The notes under the pieces: generated by a model
What the model was told of the DNA's origin: nothing
The model's input: the letters and a program-made list of their open reading frames with translations, nothing else
Database searches by the model: none
Origin: Opitutaceae bacterium
Lineage (GTDB): Bacteria > Verrucomicrobiota > Verrucomicrobiia > Opitutales > Opitutaceae
Assembly (NCBI GenBank): GCA_041395105.1
Contig: JAWLBB010000002.1
Span: 372,001 to 436,000 of the forward strand
DNA length: 64,000 nucleotides
Reading direction: 5' to 3'
Made by a program: the position numbers and the translations under genes
Shown: piece by piece, positions 17,898 to 28,433 of the stretch
How the letters are laid out: each line of letters opens with the position of its first letter
Numbering within the stretch: the first letter of the stretch is position 1

Positions 17898-18575
17898 CTA
17901 CAACCTCTGCAGGTGGATCAAATCGCCTTCAACCCTCGCTTCCGAAAGGGTTGGCCAAGCCGTTTTCACATCGTCCGGAGACCCCATCAGGGAAACGAAC
18001 CCTCCAAACACGACTGAGGAAAACCCCTGGAAATTCGGTATCCGGCAAGAGCCGATATAGACCGTCTCGGGCGCGAATTTCATCGAGGATTCTCCATCCG
18101 GCGCAAACTGCCCGGCGGCCTGAAGGATGATCCGGCGGTTTTCGCCTATCCCCTTGATCTCGACTGGCATACCAATCTGGACCCGATCGTCCGCGATACG
18201 GAAGAGAGGGATGCCCGGCTCAATCTTGGCGTCACCGTATTCAACCATGAGCTCCATCCGGCGCTTGCCGAAGGAAGCCGATGACCATTGATTGAGTTCC
18301 TGCTCGTTGAGGGTGAGTTCGACGGGGCTCTCGGAAACCAGCTGGTTGCGTTTCCCGACCCAAGCCGCTCCGTCCATTCCGCTGCGGCGTCCTTCGATAT
18401 AGTAGACAACCGGCTTCATCTCGTCTTCCTCCGGGAGTCGTTTGACCTCCTCGACCGGTTTGAAAACGAGGTAAACCGCCGCAATCAGGACACCAAAAGC
18501 CCCCCCGAGGAGGATTCCAAATGCCCCGGCGATGAATGAAGAGAATGTTTCCGGTCCTTTCCGTTTGCGTACCAT
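17898..18575 (-). CDS. hypothetical membrane-anchored protein
   Basis: This is a 225-residue protein I do not recognise. It has a basic N-terminus, one glycine-rich membrane segment (FIAGAFGILLGGAFGVLIAAVY, about residues 14-37) and a soluble part of about 185 residues. The soluble part has no clear motif and no cysteine pair apart from a single Cys near residue 182. By topology it is probably anchored with the bulk in the periplasm. It is the last of three same-strand genes with the zinc-ribbon and DUF4013 genes, 9 bp after the zinc-ribbon gene, and converges with the DRTGG gene. Confidence 0.7.
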   Translation of the reverse strand: MVRKRKGPETFSSFIAGAFGILLGGAFGVLIAAVYLVFKPVEEVKRLPEEDEMKPVVYYIEGRRSGMDGAAWVGKRNQLVSESPVELTLNEQELNQWSSASFGKRRMELMVEYGDAKIEPGIPLFRIADDRVQIGMPVEIKGIGENRRIILQAAGQFAPDGESSMKFAPETVYIGSCRIPNFQGFSSVVFGGFVSLMGSPDDVKTAWPTLSEARVEGDLIHLQRL

Positions 18576-18584
18576 AATCCGACA

Positions 18585-18899
18585 CTATGTATCGGATTTG
18601 CCGGCAGAACTTGAGGACTCGGTCGAAGGCTTACTCGGCTCGGATTTCGCCGGGGTGGTCGTTTCGCCCGAGGTGGAACCGGCTCCTGATTCGCCCACCG
18701 GAGCCTTCGAGCTTTCTCTTTTGTAGTCGGTCTCATAGAAACCGCTCCCTTTGAAGATGATTCCGGCACCCAGACCGATCAGACGGCGCAGACCCTCCTC
18801 CCCACAGGAAGGACACTGGGAAAGCGGGTCCGCTTTGATCGACTGAAAGACCTCAAACTGGTGGTCGCACAAGCGACAGGCGTATTCGTATGTGGGCAT
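18585..18899 (-). CDS. FmdB-type zinc ribbon protein
   Basis: This is a 104-residue protein. The first 40 residues form the FmdB/CxxC_CXXC_SSSS zinc ribbon: MPTYEYACRLCDHQFE with one Cys pair and QCPSCGEEG with the second, followed by the family GSGFYETDY motif. The remaining 40 residues are a Ser/Thr/Gly/Lys low-complexity tail. Such proteins are putative regulators with no established role. It lies 9 bp before the hypothetical membrane protein gene and 42 bp after a DUF4013 gene. Confidence 0.88.
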   Translation of the reverse strand: MPTYEYACRLCDHQFEVFQSIKADPLSQCPSCGEEGLRRLIGLGAGIIFKGSGFYETDYKRESSKAPVGESGAGSTSGETTTPAKSEPSKPSTESSSSAGKSDT

Positions 18900-18941
18900 G
18901 GTTGATGGATAACGGTGCGGACTACCGCAGAGATCGCCGTT

Positions 18942-19553
18942 CTATTCACGGCGCACCCGCCGAGCCTCGATCTCGACGGCGCGGTAAACAGCACCGTAGA
19001 AATACGAGACGATCGCGCCCGCAATGAAAAAAGCAAACGGCATCAGGGCGAGCGAGACCCACCCGATGGCCAACGCCCCAAGGAAAGCCAGCGTCGGGAC
19101 GGCCAGGCCCGGAGCGGAGAGTTGCAAGAGCCGAAGAAGCGGACCGAGATTGAAGGCCTCGCGAAAATCCTCCTTCCGCTGGTAGGCGTAAACGCCCGCC
19201 AGGGTCAGGGGCGCGGCCAGGATCAGCCCGGGAATGAGCAAAAGACGGGCCAATGGCCCCAGAAAGGGGATCAGTGGAAGCGAAAGCAGCCAGCCGACAA
19301 AAATCGGACAGAATCCGAAAACCAGGGCAATGAGAAGGAATTGGAGGCCGTCCATGAAGAGCCGCCCCCAGTCTTCCCATTGCGGCAGACTGACCGGTTC
19401 ACCGCGTCTTCCCTGGTCAGCCATCCGGTAGAAGACGCCCAGAGCCCAGAGATTCGCGACCGGCACCATACACAGAAGGCCTCCGATCAGGCACTTCACG
19501 AGACAGCTCGAATCCGAAAACACGCGCTTCGAAACTTGATCCAGTGTGGGCAT
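18942..19553 (-). CDS. DUF4013 family membrane protein
   Basis: This is a 203-residue integral membrane protein with about five hydrophobic stretches and a charged amphipathic N-terminus (MPTLDQVSKRVFSDS). The pattern of an early hairpin, GRRGEPVSLPQWEDWGRLF between segments 1 and 2, and a long glycine-rich membrane core matches DUF4013, whose role is unknown. It heads a small same-strand group with the FmdB and single-TM genes and is divergent from the prenyl synthase (72 bp gap). Confidence 0.8.
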   Translation of the reverse strand: MPTLDQVSKRVFSDSSCLVKCLIGGLLCMVPVANLWALGVFYRMADQGRRGEPVSLPQWEDWGRLFMDGLQFLLIALVFGFCPIFVGWLLSLPLIPFLGPLARLLLIPGLILAAPLTLAGVYAYQRKEDFREAFNLGPLLRLLQLSAPGLAVPTLAFLGALAIGWVSLALMPFAFFIAGAIVSYFYGAVYRAVEIEARRVRRE

Positions 19554-19625
19554 TGAGAGAGAAATGGCTATGGGGTCGCTTGATCCTTCCGGGTTCTTGA
19601 TCCTTCAATTAATCAAATCGCCCTC

Positions 19626-20531
19626 ATGAGTGAACAGCCTACGGCGGTCGACAGCGACTTCAAAGCAAAATTCTCCGAGTTCGGAAGACAGGTTGAGGTC
19701 GGCATTGACCGGTATCTGCCCGCCACCACCACCCCACCGGGTCGTCTGCACGAAGCCATGCGCTACTCGATGGAGGCCGGAGGCAAGCGACTCCGGCCGG
19801 TACTTCTCCTCGGGGTTCACCAGGCCCTCGCCGGCCGGCTCGATCCCCTGCCTGCAGCCGTTGCCCTTGAGTGCCTGCACACCTATTCTCTGATCCACGA
19901 CGACCTGCCGGCGATGGACGACGGCGATCTCCGGCGCGGCCGCCCTTCGTGCCACCGGCAATTCGATGAGGCCACCGCCATCCTGGCGGGAGATGCCCTC
20001 CTGACCCACGCTTTCGCCTTGTTGGCCCGCGCCTACCGCACGACGCCCGAAGTGGCGGTTCAGCTGATCGACTGCCTTGGCACGGCCGCCGGCAGCGAGC
20101 GACTGATCGGCGGACAGATGGACGATCTTCTTGCCGAGAAAACCGAGATCAATGCGGAGCAGCTCGATTCCATTCACCTGAACAAGACCGCCGCCCTGAT
20201 GAGCGCGGCGGCCGCGATGGGCGCGATCGTCGCCCAGGCTCCCGCCGGGAGCCGGGAGACCGCCTCTGCCCTGGGGCGCCACCTCGGGCTCGCCTTTCAG
20301 ATCATCGACGATGTTCTCGATGCGACCGGCACCTCGGAAACCCTGGGAAAGGAAGCCGGGAGTGACCAGACGGCCGGGAAGTCGACCTACGTATCGCTCC
20401 ACGGTCTCGAAGAGGCGCGCAAAGCGGCCCGGTCCGAGACAGCCTCAGCGCTCGAACAGTGCCGGGAACTCGGCGGACCATCCGCGTTCCTGGAAGACCT
20501 GGTCCGCATGATGGAGAACCGGATCCACTGA
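19626..20531 (+). CDS. ispA: short-chain polyprenyl (farnesyl/geranylgeranyl) diphosphate synthase
   Basis: This is a 301-residue all-alpha prenyltransferase that condenses IPP with allylic diphosphates. The first Asp-rich motif, DDLPAMDD at 92-99, has the two-residue insertion typical of bacterial FPP synthases. The second is DDVLD at 228-232, followed by KEAGSDQTAGKSTY. GGKRLRPVL at 53-61 is the IPP-binding segment. The chain length is not certain from sequence. Likely supplies precursors for undecaprenyl phosphate and quinones. It converges with tpiA, with only 26 bp between them. Confidence 0.9.
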   Translation: MSEQPTAVDSDFKAKFSEFGRQVEVGIDRYLPATTTPPGRLHEAMRYSMEAGGKRLRPVLLLGVHQALAGRLDPLPAAVALECLHTYSLIHDDLPAMDDGDLRRGRPSCHRQFDEATAILAGDALLTHAFALLARAYRTTPEVAVQLIDCLGTAAGSERLIGGQMDDLLAEKTEINAEQLDSIHLNKTAALMSAAAAMGAIVAQAPAGSRETASALGRHLGLAFQIIDDVLDATGTSETLGKEAGSDQTAGKSTYVSLHGLEEARKAARSETASALEQCRELGGPSAFLEDLVRMMENRIH

Positions 20532-20543
20532 GCCGGCCCGCCC

Positions 20544-20562
20544 GCTGATTGAGTGAATCAGC
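20544..20562. terminator. hairpin between convergent ispA and tpiA
   Basis: GCTGATT-gagtg-AATCAGC forms a perfect 7-bp stem with a 5-nt loop in the 26-bp gap between two convergent genes and includes the tpiA stop codon. There is no T-run on either side, so it may be a weak bidirectional terminator or only an RNA end stabiliser. Confidence 0.45.
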
Positions 20563-21331
20563 CGGCCGCGGCCGCCGCCTTGACCAACTGAACAAAGGAG
20601 TTCGCCTCGAGAGCGGCGCCTCCGATCAGACCACCGTCAATGTCGGCCTGTCCGAGCAGCTCGGCGGCATTCGAAGGCTTCATTGATCCCCCGTAGAGAA
20701 CGCGGGTCTTCTGGGAAACAGCCTTGCTGAACCGGCTCTCCATCCAGGAGCGGATAAAGGCATGCACTTCCTGCGCCTGTTCCGGCGACGCCACCTTTCC
20801 AGTGCCGATGGCCCAGACCGGTTCGTAGGCAATGACCATCCCGGAGGTAGCCTCGGTTTCCAAGCCTTTCAGGCCGCCTTCAAGCTGGGTCTTGATCACC
20901 GAGAGCGTCTGGTTCTGCTCACGCTCGTCCAGCGTCTCCCCCACGCAGAGGATCGGCTTGAGCTGGTTCTTGATCGCCGCATGCACCTTCTCATTGATGA
21001 AGGCGTCGGTCTCGCCAAAAATGCTGCGCCGTTCGCTGTGTCCGAGGATGACGTAGGAGGCAAAGTGGGAACGGATCATCTCCGCCGAGATCTCTCCGGT
21101 ATAGGCCCCACTGGCCGCCGGGTGCATGTTCTGGGCCCCGAGTTTGACGGTGGACCCCTCAAGAAGAGGCGCCACGCTGGACAGCGCGGTGAATGGCGGG
21201 CAGACGACGACTTCGACGTCCATCTGCTGCCCCAGATTCTGGACGATTTCACGGACGAGATCCACTGCCTCGTCCGAGGTCTTGTTCATTTTCCAGTTAC
21301 CGGCGATGAGAAATTTGCGATTCGAAGTCAT
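20558..21331 (-). CDS. tpiA: triosephosphate isomerase
   Basis: This is a 257-residue glycolytic enzyme that interconverts dihydroxyacetone phosphate and glyceraldehyde 3-phosphate. Asn12 and Lys14 lie in GNWKMNK, His98 in LGHSERR, and the catalytic Glu170 in AYEPVWAIGTG; the phosphate loop is LYGGSMKPSNA. The length is normal. It is the third gene of a gap-pgk-tpiA cluster, starting 23 bp after pgk. Confidence 0.97.
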   Translation of the reverse strand: MTSNRKFLIAGNWKMNKTSDEAVDLVREIVQNLGQQMDVEVVVCPPFTALSSVAPLLEGSTVKLGAQNMHPAASGAYTGEISAEMIRSHFASYVILGHSERRSIFGETDAFINEKVHAAIKNQLKPILCVGETLDEREQNQTLSVIKTQLEGGLKGLETEATSGMVIAYEPVWAIGTGKVASPEQAQEVHAFIRSWMESRFSKAVSQKTRVLYGGSMKPSNAAELLGQADIDGGLIGGAALEANSFVQLVKAAAAAG

Positions 21332-21354
21332 ACGGTGATCCTTGCCAAAATGGG

Positions 21355-22557
21355 TTAACTGTCGAGAGCGGCGACACCCGGGAGTTCCTTGCCTTCAAGG
21401 AACTCGAGGCTGGCCCCTCCGCCTGTGCTGATAAAGGTGACCCGGTCTGCCAGACCGGACTTGTTGATGGCGGTCACGGAATCCCCGCCGCCAATAATGG
21501 ATATCGCCCGGCTGTTTCCGGCGACGGCTTCCGCCACGGCGAAGGTGCCCTTGCTGCAGGCATCGATTTCAAAGACACCCATGGGGCCGTTCCAGAGAAT
21601 GGTGCCGGCGGCAGCCGCTTCGGCCGAAAAGAGCGCGGCCGACTCCGGACCGATGTCGACGCCCTGCCAACCGTCCGGAATGTCAGCCGCGGCTGAGACT
21701 ATGCGGGTCTCACCGACCAGACCGGCGGCAAAGTCCAGCTTGTCCGTGATCAGCGTGTCGATGGGAAGAAGGAATTTGACCCCCCGCTCCGCCGCCTTGG
21801 CCAGGGCGGCATTGGCCACATCAACCTTGTCCGGCTCGTTCAGGCTGGCACCGACCTTCCTGCCCTGGGCGAGCGCAAAGGTATAGGCCATGGCTCCGCC
21901 GATCAGGATGGCGTCGGCCTTTTCCAGCAGTCGGTTGATCACGCTGATCTTGTCACTGACCTTGGCGCCACCGAGGATCACGACAAAGGGCCGCTCCGGA
22001 TGGGCGGTCTTCTCACCGAGAAACTCGAGTTCCCGCTCCATGAGCAGGCCGGCCACGGCCGGCTTCAGATAGTCCGCGATTCCCGCGGTCGACGCATGGG
22101 CGCGGTGGGCACTGCCGAATGCGTCGTTCACGTAACAATCGCCGAGCCGGGCAAAGGCCCGGGCCAGTTCGGCGTCGTTCTTCTCCTCGCCCGGTTCGAA
22201 ACGGACATTCTCCATCAGGGCAACCCCACCCGGTTTCAGAAGCGCGACGGCCGCCTCCGCTTCAGGTCCCCTGCAGGATTCCACAAAAGTGACCGGCCGC
22301 TCGAGCAGACGGGCCAACTCGGCGGCCACCGGTTGCAGGGTGTACTTCAGGTTCACCTTGCCCTTCGGCCTGCCCAGGTGACTGAGAAGCACGATCGAGC
22401 TGCCCTGCTCCAGGAGATGGCGCAGGGTTGGCAGGGCACCACGGATCCGGGTGTCGTCCGTGATCCGGCCGTTATCGATCGGCACATTGAAATCAACCCG
22501 CACCACCACGCGTTTGCCCGCGAGGTCGATATCCTTGATCGTCTTGATTGCAGCCAT
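21355..22557 (-). CDS. pgk: phosphoglycerate kinase
   Basis: This is a 400-residue enzyme transferring phosphate from 1,3-bisphosphoglycerate to ADP. It shows RVDFNVPIDNGRITDDTRI near the N-terminus, LLSHLGRPKG, the hinge region VILGGAKVSDKI, and the nucleotide site WNGPMGVFE and IIGGGDSVTAI with TGGGASLEFLEG at the C-terminus. Length and motifs are standard. It lies between gap (85 bp upstream) and tpiA on the same strand, a common glycolytic operon. Confidence 0.97.
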   Translation of the reverse strand: MAAIKTIKDIDLAGKRVVVRVDFNVPIDNGRITDDTRIRGALPTLRHLLEQGSSIVLLSHLGRPKGKVNLKYTLQPVAAELARLLERPVTFVESCRGPEAEAAVALLKPGGVALMENVRFEPGEEKNDAELARAFARLGDCYVNDAFGSAHRAHASTAGIADYLKPAVAGLLMERELEFLGEKTAHPERPFVVILGGAKVSDKISVINRLLEKADAILIGGAMAYTFALAQGRKVGASLNEPDKVDVANAALAKAAERGVKFLLPIDTLITDKLDFAAGLVGETRIVSAAADIPDGWQGVDIGPESAALFSAEAAAAGTILWNGPMGVFEIDACSKGTFAVAEAVAGNSRAISIIGGGDSVTAINKSGLADRVTFISTGGGASLEFLEGKELPGVAALDS

Positions 22558-22642
22558 GGATGAGGTGAGGACAGCGGATCATCGATGACCCGCCGTCCTC
22601 GAACATTGAATTAATCCGAATAACCGGGTCGCTCGACCAGGC

Positions 22643-23686
<1,044 letters not shown>

Positions 23687-24027
23687 GATGCTTTTTCAAG
23701 TTTGATTGCTTAGGAAGGGCACCGGAACGCGCCGTCAGGCGACGTCCGAGGCCGGAAGTTCCGATGCAAAGCAATCCCCCACCCTTTGGCAAGAGAGGAA
23801 GTCCCCCCCCTCAAAATCCTCGCAGAGAATAGCAGGATATGCCCAGCCGGACCGCTGACTGTCCGCGCGAATTCACTTCGCCCGGGCATTTGGCCCCCTC
23901 TTCGAACGGCCGGGATCACCCCGACCGCACCCTGGATACCCTAAAGGAGAGGCCGTGGTGTCGCGGGTTTCAAGGCAGCGGGTTTGTCCGGCCACATTCC
24001 ATCAGTATCCGTGAAGCACGACCTTCC
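23687..24027. other. intergenic region upstream of gap
   Basis: This is 341 bp without a supportable gene. It must contain the gap promoter, but I see no convincing -35/-10 pair. Short open frames on both strands here have no recognisable protein features. Confidence 0.6.
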
Positions 24028-24309
24028 TCACAATACATCCCGCACACGGGAATCTTTTCCCGACTTTCCCGGGCGCTCGAAATCCCGATTCAGGACCTCG
24101 CCCAGGGTTGCCGGATCCCGCCAGACGACACGTCCGAGCCAGAAGAAGAGGGCGGCCCCGGCCAGTATCACAGCGCCAACGATATGTCCGTTGAGCAGGA
24201 CAACCGCGGCGAACACGGTGGCCCCCGCGGCAACGGAAAAGGCAACAATGGCGCAGAACCGCAGGCAGAGGCGGCCCAACGTCCTGTCGACCTTTGTCAT
24301 CAAATCCAT
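24028..24309 (-). CDS. small hypothetical membrane protein
   Basis: This is a 93-residue protein, unrecognised. I chose ATG 24309 because it gives a compact protein: a charged N-terminus (MDLMTKVDRTLGRL), two adjacent hydrophobic segments (about 18-56) and a charged tail. The open frame extends to 24486 but that part looks non-coding. It lies between the GH13 gene and gap on the same strand. Confidence 0.5.
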   Translation of the reverse strand: MDLMTKVDRTLGRLCLRFCAIVAFSVAAGATVFAAVVLLNGHIVGAVILAGAALFFWLGRVVWRDPATLGEVLNRDFERPGKSGKDSRVRDVL

Positions 24310-24395
24310 GGTGGACTCCAGCTTGCCGCAAGGTCGGGGCCAGTCACGGTGACAGTCGTCATTGCGTTCGGTGCGGTGTTTTCCCCTGTACCACC

Positions 24396-26939
24396 CTAAT
24401 CGAGAACCCAGAGTCCACAACCCCGCGGTGGCAGGTAGACGCCCTCGTCGAGAGGAAACGGGATGTCGATGCCATCGAGCCGGCAACGTTCCTGGTCAGC
24501 CACCTGGAGCCATGCACGATTGCCCCAGAATCCCAGGGGAATGCGGACGTCAACCCCCTCGGGATTGATGGCAAACAGGAGATTCTGTGTTCCCAGGCTG
24601 CCGTCGGCATTGTAAACCATGGCCAGACCGCTCCCCTGCCCGGCCTGGTGGATGGAGAAATAGCCATCATCCGGCGCCGAATACAGCCGGATCAAACGTC
24701 CCAGGGGCGAGAGCCGCAGTCGGATCCACTCCGAGAAATAGCGGTGTGTCCCCGGGAATCGAAAGATGCGACGGAAATCCAGCGCGTTGATGGCCCCATT
24801 CTGGTAGGTGTTGTGCTCACCCTGCTTCGAGACCAGGAAATCCTGACCGGCATGAAGCATCGGGATGCCCAGCGAGGCCATCAGGAATGCGACCATCAGG
24901 TGGGTGCGCTGGATATCGACGAGGGTCGGGCAGGTCCCGTTGCCGTCATGATTCTCGGTGATCAGATCAATCCAGGTGCGGTCGTCATGAGACTCGACGT
25001 AATTGACGGTCTGGGCGGGCCATTTGGCGAAATGCCAGGGTGAGCCCTTCAGGTAGTAGGCGGCCGTTTCCGCCTGTCCGCCTCCCCGGAGATAATCCCT
25101 GAGGAAATTCCGGAAGCCGTCGTTCCATGAAGCGTAACCGGTATCGCGAAGCTCACCGGCAATATGCCCGCGAAAACTCCAGGGCTCGGCGATCAGGATC
25201 ACATCCGGCTTGACGGCCTTCAGGCTCCTTTCGATTTCCTCGAGCACCGGCCGTCCGATCAATTCGGCGAGATCGAAGCGAAAACCATCCACTCCATACA
25301 ACTGGACGAACTGACGGAGACTGTCCGTGATCAACCGCCGGGTCATTGCGGCCGAGCAGCGCAGATCGTTTCCGCAGCCGCTCCAGTTCATCAACGAAGC
25401 ATCCGGGGCCAGTTCAAAGTAGTAGAGCTTGTCGATGAAGAGCAGGTGGTTGGGCTCGCCCACATGGTTGTAGACCACATCGATCAGGACGGAGAAACCG
25501 TTGCGGTGAAATGTGGCGACGAGGTCCCTGAACTCGGCGACCTGGGATCCGATCAGAGGATCCTGGGCGTAACTTGATTCGGGCGCAAAATAGCCCACCG
25601 GCATATAGCCCCAATGATACTCGTCGCGGTTCACCGTGTCGAACTCCTGGATCGGCTGCAGTTCCACAGCATTGGCGCCCAACCGTTTCAAGTAGCACTG
25701 AGGATGATCGAGCCACTTCGAGAGCCCGCTGTAGCCGCAACGCTCCTCTGCGCCGATCAGGATGGGGGCCTTGGCCACCAGGTCACGCACGTGGGCTTCG
25801 ACGACCACGAGGTCCTGCCATTGCGGTGTCCTGAAGCCCGGATCCGACTTCCCGAAGCGGGACAGATCCAGGACGATGCCCGGTCCCTCCCGACCCACCG
25901 TGGCCCGCGCATATGGATCCAGGATATTACGCTCGGGATCAAAATGGCCGTACTCGTTGTGCGGGCCATCGAGTCGGAACCAGTAGAACCACCCGTCCAG
26001 ATTTCCCGGGAATTGGGTCTCCCAGGCGCCGTCACCCAGCGGTTCCAACGGATACCAGACGATATGCTCTGGAGCGTCAAAATCCTCAAACAAGCCGATC
26101 TTCACCCATTTCGCCCGTGGGGCGAAGAGCCGGAAAACGGTCCGCTCCCCCACGGAATCCCGCTCATGGCTGACCCCCATCGGCAGATCGCTCCGAAGGT
26201 GATGAAAGAACGCTCCCGGCTTCAGGGTATGCCGATGCACCCCCTTTTCGTGATGCAAATGGATTTCGTGATGCTCACTCAGATCGAGAGGCGTCCTGAG
26301 TCGGAAGGCAAAGCGGTGGTGCCCCGAACGATGGAGATTGACGCGCAGATTCCGGTTGCCCGTGCCATCGAGAATCGATCCGAGCGCGTCGGGGGTCACC
26401 GGCAGCCAGCGGTGATCCTTCGAGACAAACTTGAACTGGCGGACCTCATCGCCTTCGAGCAGGGCAGGATCACAGAAACAGACCCGCCAGACCTCGCCTC
26501 CGATCTCCAGTCGTTTCAGCTCCCACTCCGGACGACCGACCGCCTCCGGCCAGCCATTGAAACTTCCGGCCAGATACAAGGTCTCCCGCGTCGAGCCGAT
26601 CGACTCCACGAAGGATTCCGACAGGCCGAATCCCAGACGACCTTCGTCATCCATGAAATACCCGCTTGTTCGGAGAAACTCGACCGCAGGGACGGGATCA
26701 AGGGTGGCAAATCCATTCTCAGATCCGTCGAGCGACAAGCGGGGACAGGAACGGCGGGGCCAATCCCGGGAGAGCGACACCACTCCGGAATCGGGCGCGG
26801 TCAGGACCGCTTCTTCAATCTGCAGATGCTCAAGCAAGGTGGAAAAGAGGGATGGAAAACGGGAAGAGGAAGTCGATCCCCTGACCCAGGTTCTGTGATC
26901 GACCTGATTTGAGGCGGTGTGAACGGCAAAAGCAATCAC
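24396..26939 (-). CDS. GH13 family alpha-glucan debranching enzyme (pullulanase-like)
   Basis: This is an enzyme of about 847 residues. An N-terminal carbohydrate-binding-like domain (LYLAGSFNGWPEAVG) is followed by an isoamylase/CBM48-type domain (FRLFAPRAKWVKIGLFED) and a GH13 barrel. Conserved region I is DVVYNHVG near 488, region II FRFDLAEL near 555 (nucleophile Asp), region III LIAEPW near 583 (acid/base Glu), and region IV NYVESHDDRTW near 650. The YNHV and FRFDL forms favour pullulanase/isoamylase over alpha-amylase. No signal peptide is clear, so it may act on intracellular glycogen. The frame is open to 28142 across mnmA; GTG 26939 is the best start upstream of the domain, but this is not certain. 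Confidence 0.85.
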   Translation of the reverse strand: MIAFAVHTASNQVDHRTWVRGSTSSSRFPSLFSTLLEHLQIEEAVLTAPDSGVVSLSRDWPRRSCPRLSLDGSENGFATLDPVPAVEFLRTSGYFMDDEGRLGFGLSESFVESIGSTRETLYLAGSFNGWPEAVGRPEWELKRLEIGGEVWRVCFCDPALLEGDEVRQFKFVSKDHRWLPVTPDALGSILDGTGNRNLRVNLHRSGHHRFAFRLRTPLDLSEHHEIHLHHEKGVHRHTLKPGAFFHHLRSDLPMGVSHERDSVGERTVFRLFAPRAKWVKIGLFEDFDAPEHIVWYPLEPLGDGAWETQFPGNLDGWFYWFRLDGPHNEYGHFDPERNILDPYARATVGREGPGIVLDLSRFGKSDPGFRTPQWQDLVVVEAHVRDLVAKAPILIGAEERCGYSGLSKWLDHPQCYLKRLGANAVELQPIQEFDTVNRDEYHWGYMPVGYFAPESSYAQDPLIGSQVAEFRDLVATFHRNGFSVLIDVVYNHVGEPNHLLFIDKLYYFELAPDASLMNWSGCGNDLRCSAAMTRRLITDSLRQFVQLYGVDGFRFDLAELIGRPVLEEIERSLKAVKPDVILIAEPWSFRGHIAGELRDTGYASWNDGFRNFLRDYLRGGGQAETAAYYLKGSPWHFAKWPAQTVNYVESHDDRTWIDLITENHDGNGTCPTLVDIQRTHLMVAFLMASLGIPMLHAGQDFLVSKQGEHNTYQNGAINALDFRRIFRFPGTHRYFSEWIRLRLSPLGRLIRLYSAPDDGYFSIHQAGQGSGLAMVYNADGSLGTQNLLFAINPEGVDVRIPLGFWGNRAWLQVADQERCRLDGIDIPFPLDEGVYLPPRGCGLWVLD

Positions 26940-27020
26940 TGTGCCGCCAACCCTGGATCGTGCAGGATTATTTCCCGTCGGACCTTGCCTGCAAGCGCCG
27001 GTGTGCAGATAGATGGAAGG

Positions 27021-28094
27021 ATGGAACGGGTTCTGGTGGCCATGTCGGGCGGAGTCGACAGCGCCGTGGCCGCCCTCCTCCTGAAGGAGGCGGGTGTCCC
27101 GGTGGCGGGTGCCTACATGAAGAACTGGCTCAACGAGGACAATATCATCGGCGACTGCCCCTGGCAGCAGGACATCCTCGATGCCCGCGCGGCGGCCGAA
27201 TGCCTCGGAATCGAATTCGAGGTGGTCAACCTGATGGACGCCTACCGCTCGAAAATCGTCGACACCCTCCTCGACGGCTACCAGCGCGGCCTCACCCCCA
27301 ACCCCGACGTTCTCTGCAACCGGGAGATCAAGTTCGGGGTCTTTCTCGACTACGCCCGGCGGCAGGGTTTTGACGCGGTCGCCACCGGTCATTACGCCCG
27401 GCGCGTCCCGATGGAGCAAGGCCGTCCCGCCCTGTTTGAGGGAGCGGACAAGAACAAGGACCAGTCCTACTTTCTCGCCCTGATGCGCCCGGATCAGCTT
27501 GAGCGGGCCCGCTTTCCCCTCGCGGACCTCACGAAACCCGAAGTCCGACGCCTCGCTGGAAAAGCCGGCCTGCCGATCGCCGGCAAGAAGGACAGTCAGG
27601 GCATCTGCTTCATCGGCAATATCCGGATGCAGGATTTTCTCCGTCACCATGTCCCGGACCGGCCGGGTCCGATCCTCCGCGCCGAGGACCGCCGGGAAAT
27701 CGGCCGGCATCACGGCCTGCATCTCTTCACCATCGGCCAGCGGCGCGGCATCGGCGTCCCCTCCAACACCGACCACCGCAACTATGTGGTGGTCGGCAAG
27801 GAACAGGAGACGGGCGCCCTGCTCGTGGCCTTCGAGGATCCCTCCGCCCCGGGTCTCTACCGCAGCGAGACCGGCGTGCACGGACTGAGCTGGCTGGTCG
27901 AGCCTATCGTCCAGCCCCGCCGCCTCCAGGCCCGGGTCCGTTACCGCGACCCCAGGGTGGGCATCGAGTTCATCCCGGACGGATCGGGTGGCGCCCGGAT
28001 CGTCTTCGACCAACCCCAACGGGCCCTGGCCGCCGGCCAGATCCTCGCCCTCCACGACGGCGAACGACTGCTGGGCGGCGGGGTCTTCGGCTGA
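27021..28094 (+). CDS. mnmA: tRNA-specific 2-thiouridylase MnmA
   Basis: This is a 357-residue enzyme that installs the 2-thio group on U34 of Lys, Glu and Gln tRNAs. The ATP PP-loop SGGVDS is at 9-14. The catalytic Cys99 lies in NPDVLCNREIKF and the second Cys196 in SQGICFIGN; TGHYAR and KNKDQSYFL are also present. ATG 27021 gives the canonical MERVLVAMSGGVDS start and sits directly behind GGAAGG; the frame extends to 26919. It is divergent from the GH13 gene. Confidence 0.96.
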   Translation: MERVLVAMSGGVDSAVAALLLKEAGVPVAGAYMKNWLNEDNIIGDCPWQQDILDARAAAECLGIEFEVVNLMDAYRSKIVDTLLDGYQRGLTPNPDVLCNREIKFGVFLDYARRQGFDAVATGHYARRVPMEQGRPALFEGADKNKDQSYFLALMRPDQLERARFPLADLTKPEVRRLAGKAGLPIAGKKDSQGICFIGNIRMQDFLRHHVPDRPGPILRAEDRREIGRHHGLHLFTIGQRRGIGVPSNTDHRNYVVVGKEQETGALLVAFEDPSAPGLYRSETGVHGLSWLVEPIVQPRRLQARVRYRDPRVGIEFIPDGSGGARIVFDQPQRALAAGQILALHDGERLLGGGVFG

Positions 28095-28143
28095 GCGACT
28101 GTCTTGCCCGCCGCACCGTCCATCGGCCGGCATGGAAAACAAA

Positions 28144-28194
28144 CTGTAGCATAGACCGTAGGGTTTTCCGACCCGAAACCAACCGTAGCATTCT
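28144..28194. repeat. imperfect 51-bp direct repeat, copy 1
   Basis: It aligns without gaps to 28383-28433 with 36 of 51 identical positions. The shared cores are GACCGTAGGG and GAAACNAACCGTAG. The copies are 239 bp apart. Confidence 0.7.
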
Positions 28195-28382
28195 GGAATA
28201 GCGCTCAGTTAAGGGTATTGATCGTTGTTTTGTCTCGGACAACCGTTGCGGCTGGCCGGGGACGTCCAGCCCCACCATGCATGCTCCGATTTCGGTTGGT
28301 AGGGCGAGGGCCTCCGGACCCGCCGTCGAAGAGCAGTCAACACCTCGTTGGCTGATCCGACTCTTTCGCTAACTAGGCGCAA

Positions 28383-28433
28383 TTCTAGTATGGACCGTAG
28401 GGGCATTCGCACTGAAACAAACCGTAGTTTGCT
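28383..28433. repeat. imperfect 51-bp direct repeat, copy 2
   Basis: Second copy of the repeat at 28144-28194. Its right half runs into a hairpin: AACCGTAG-tttg-CTACGGTT. Confidence 0.7.

Noticed and set aside
26940..28142. N-terminal extension of the GH13 open frame by about 400 codons
   Set aside because: It runs antisense through mnmA and has no glycosidase or binding-domain features.
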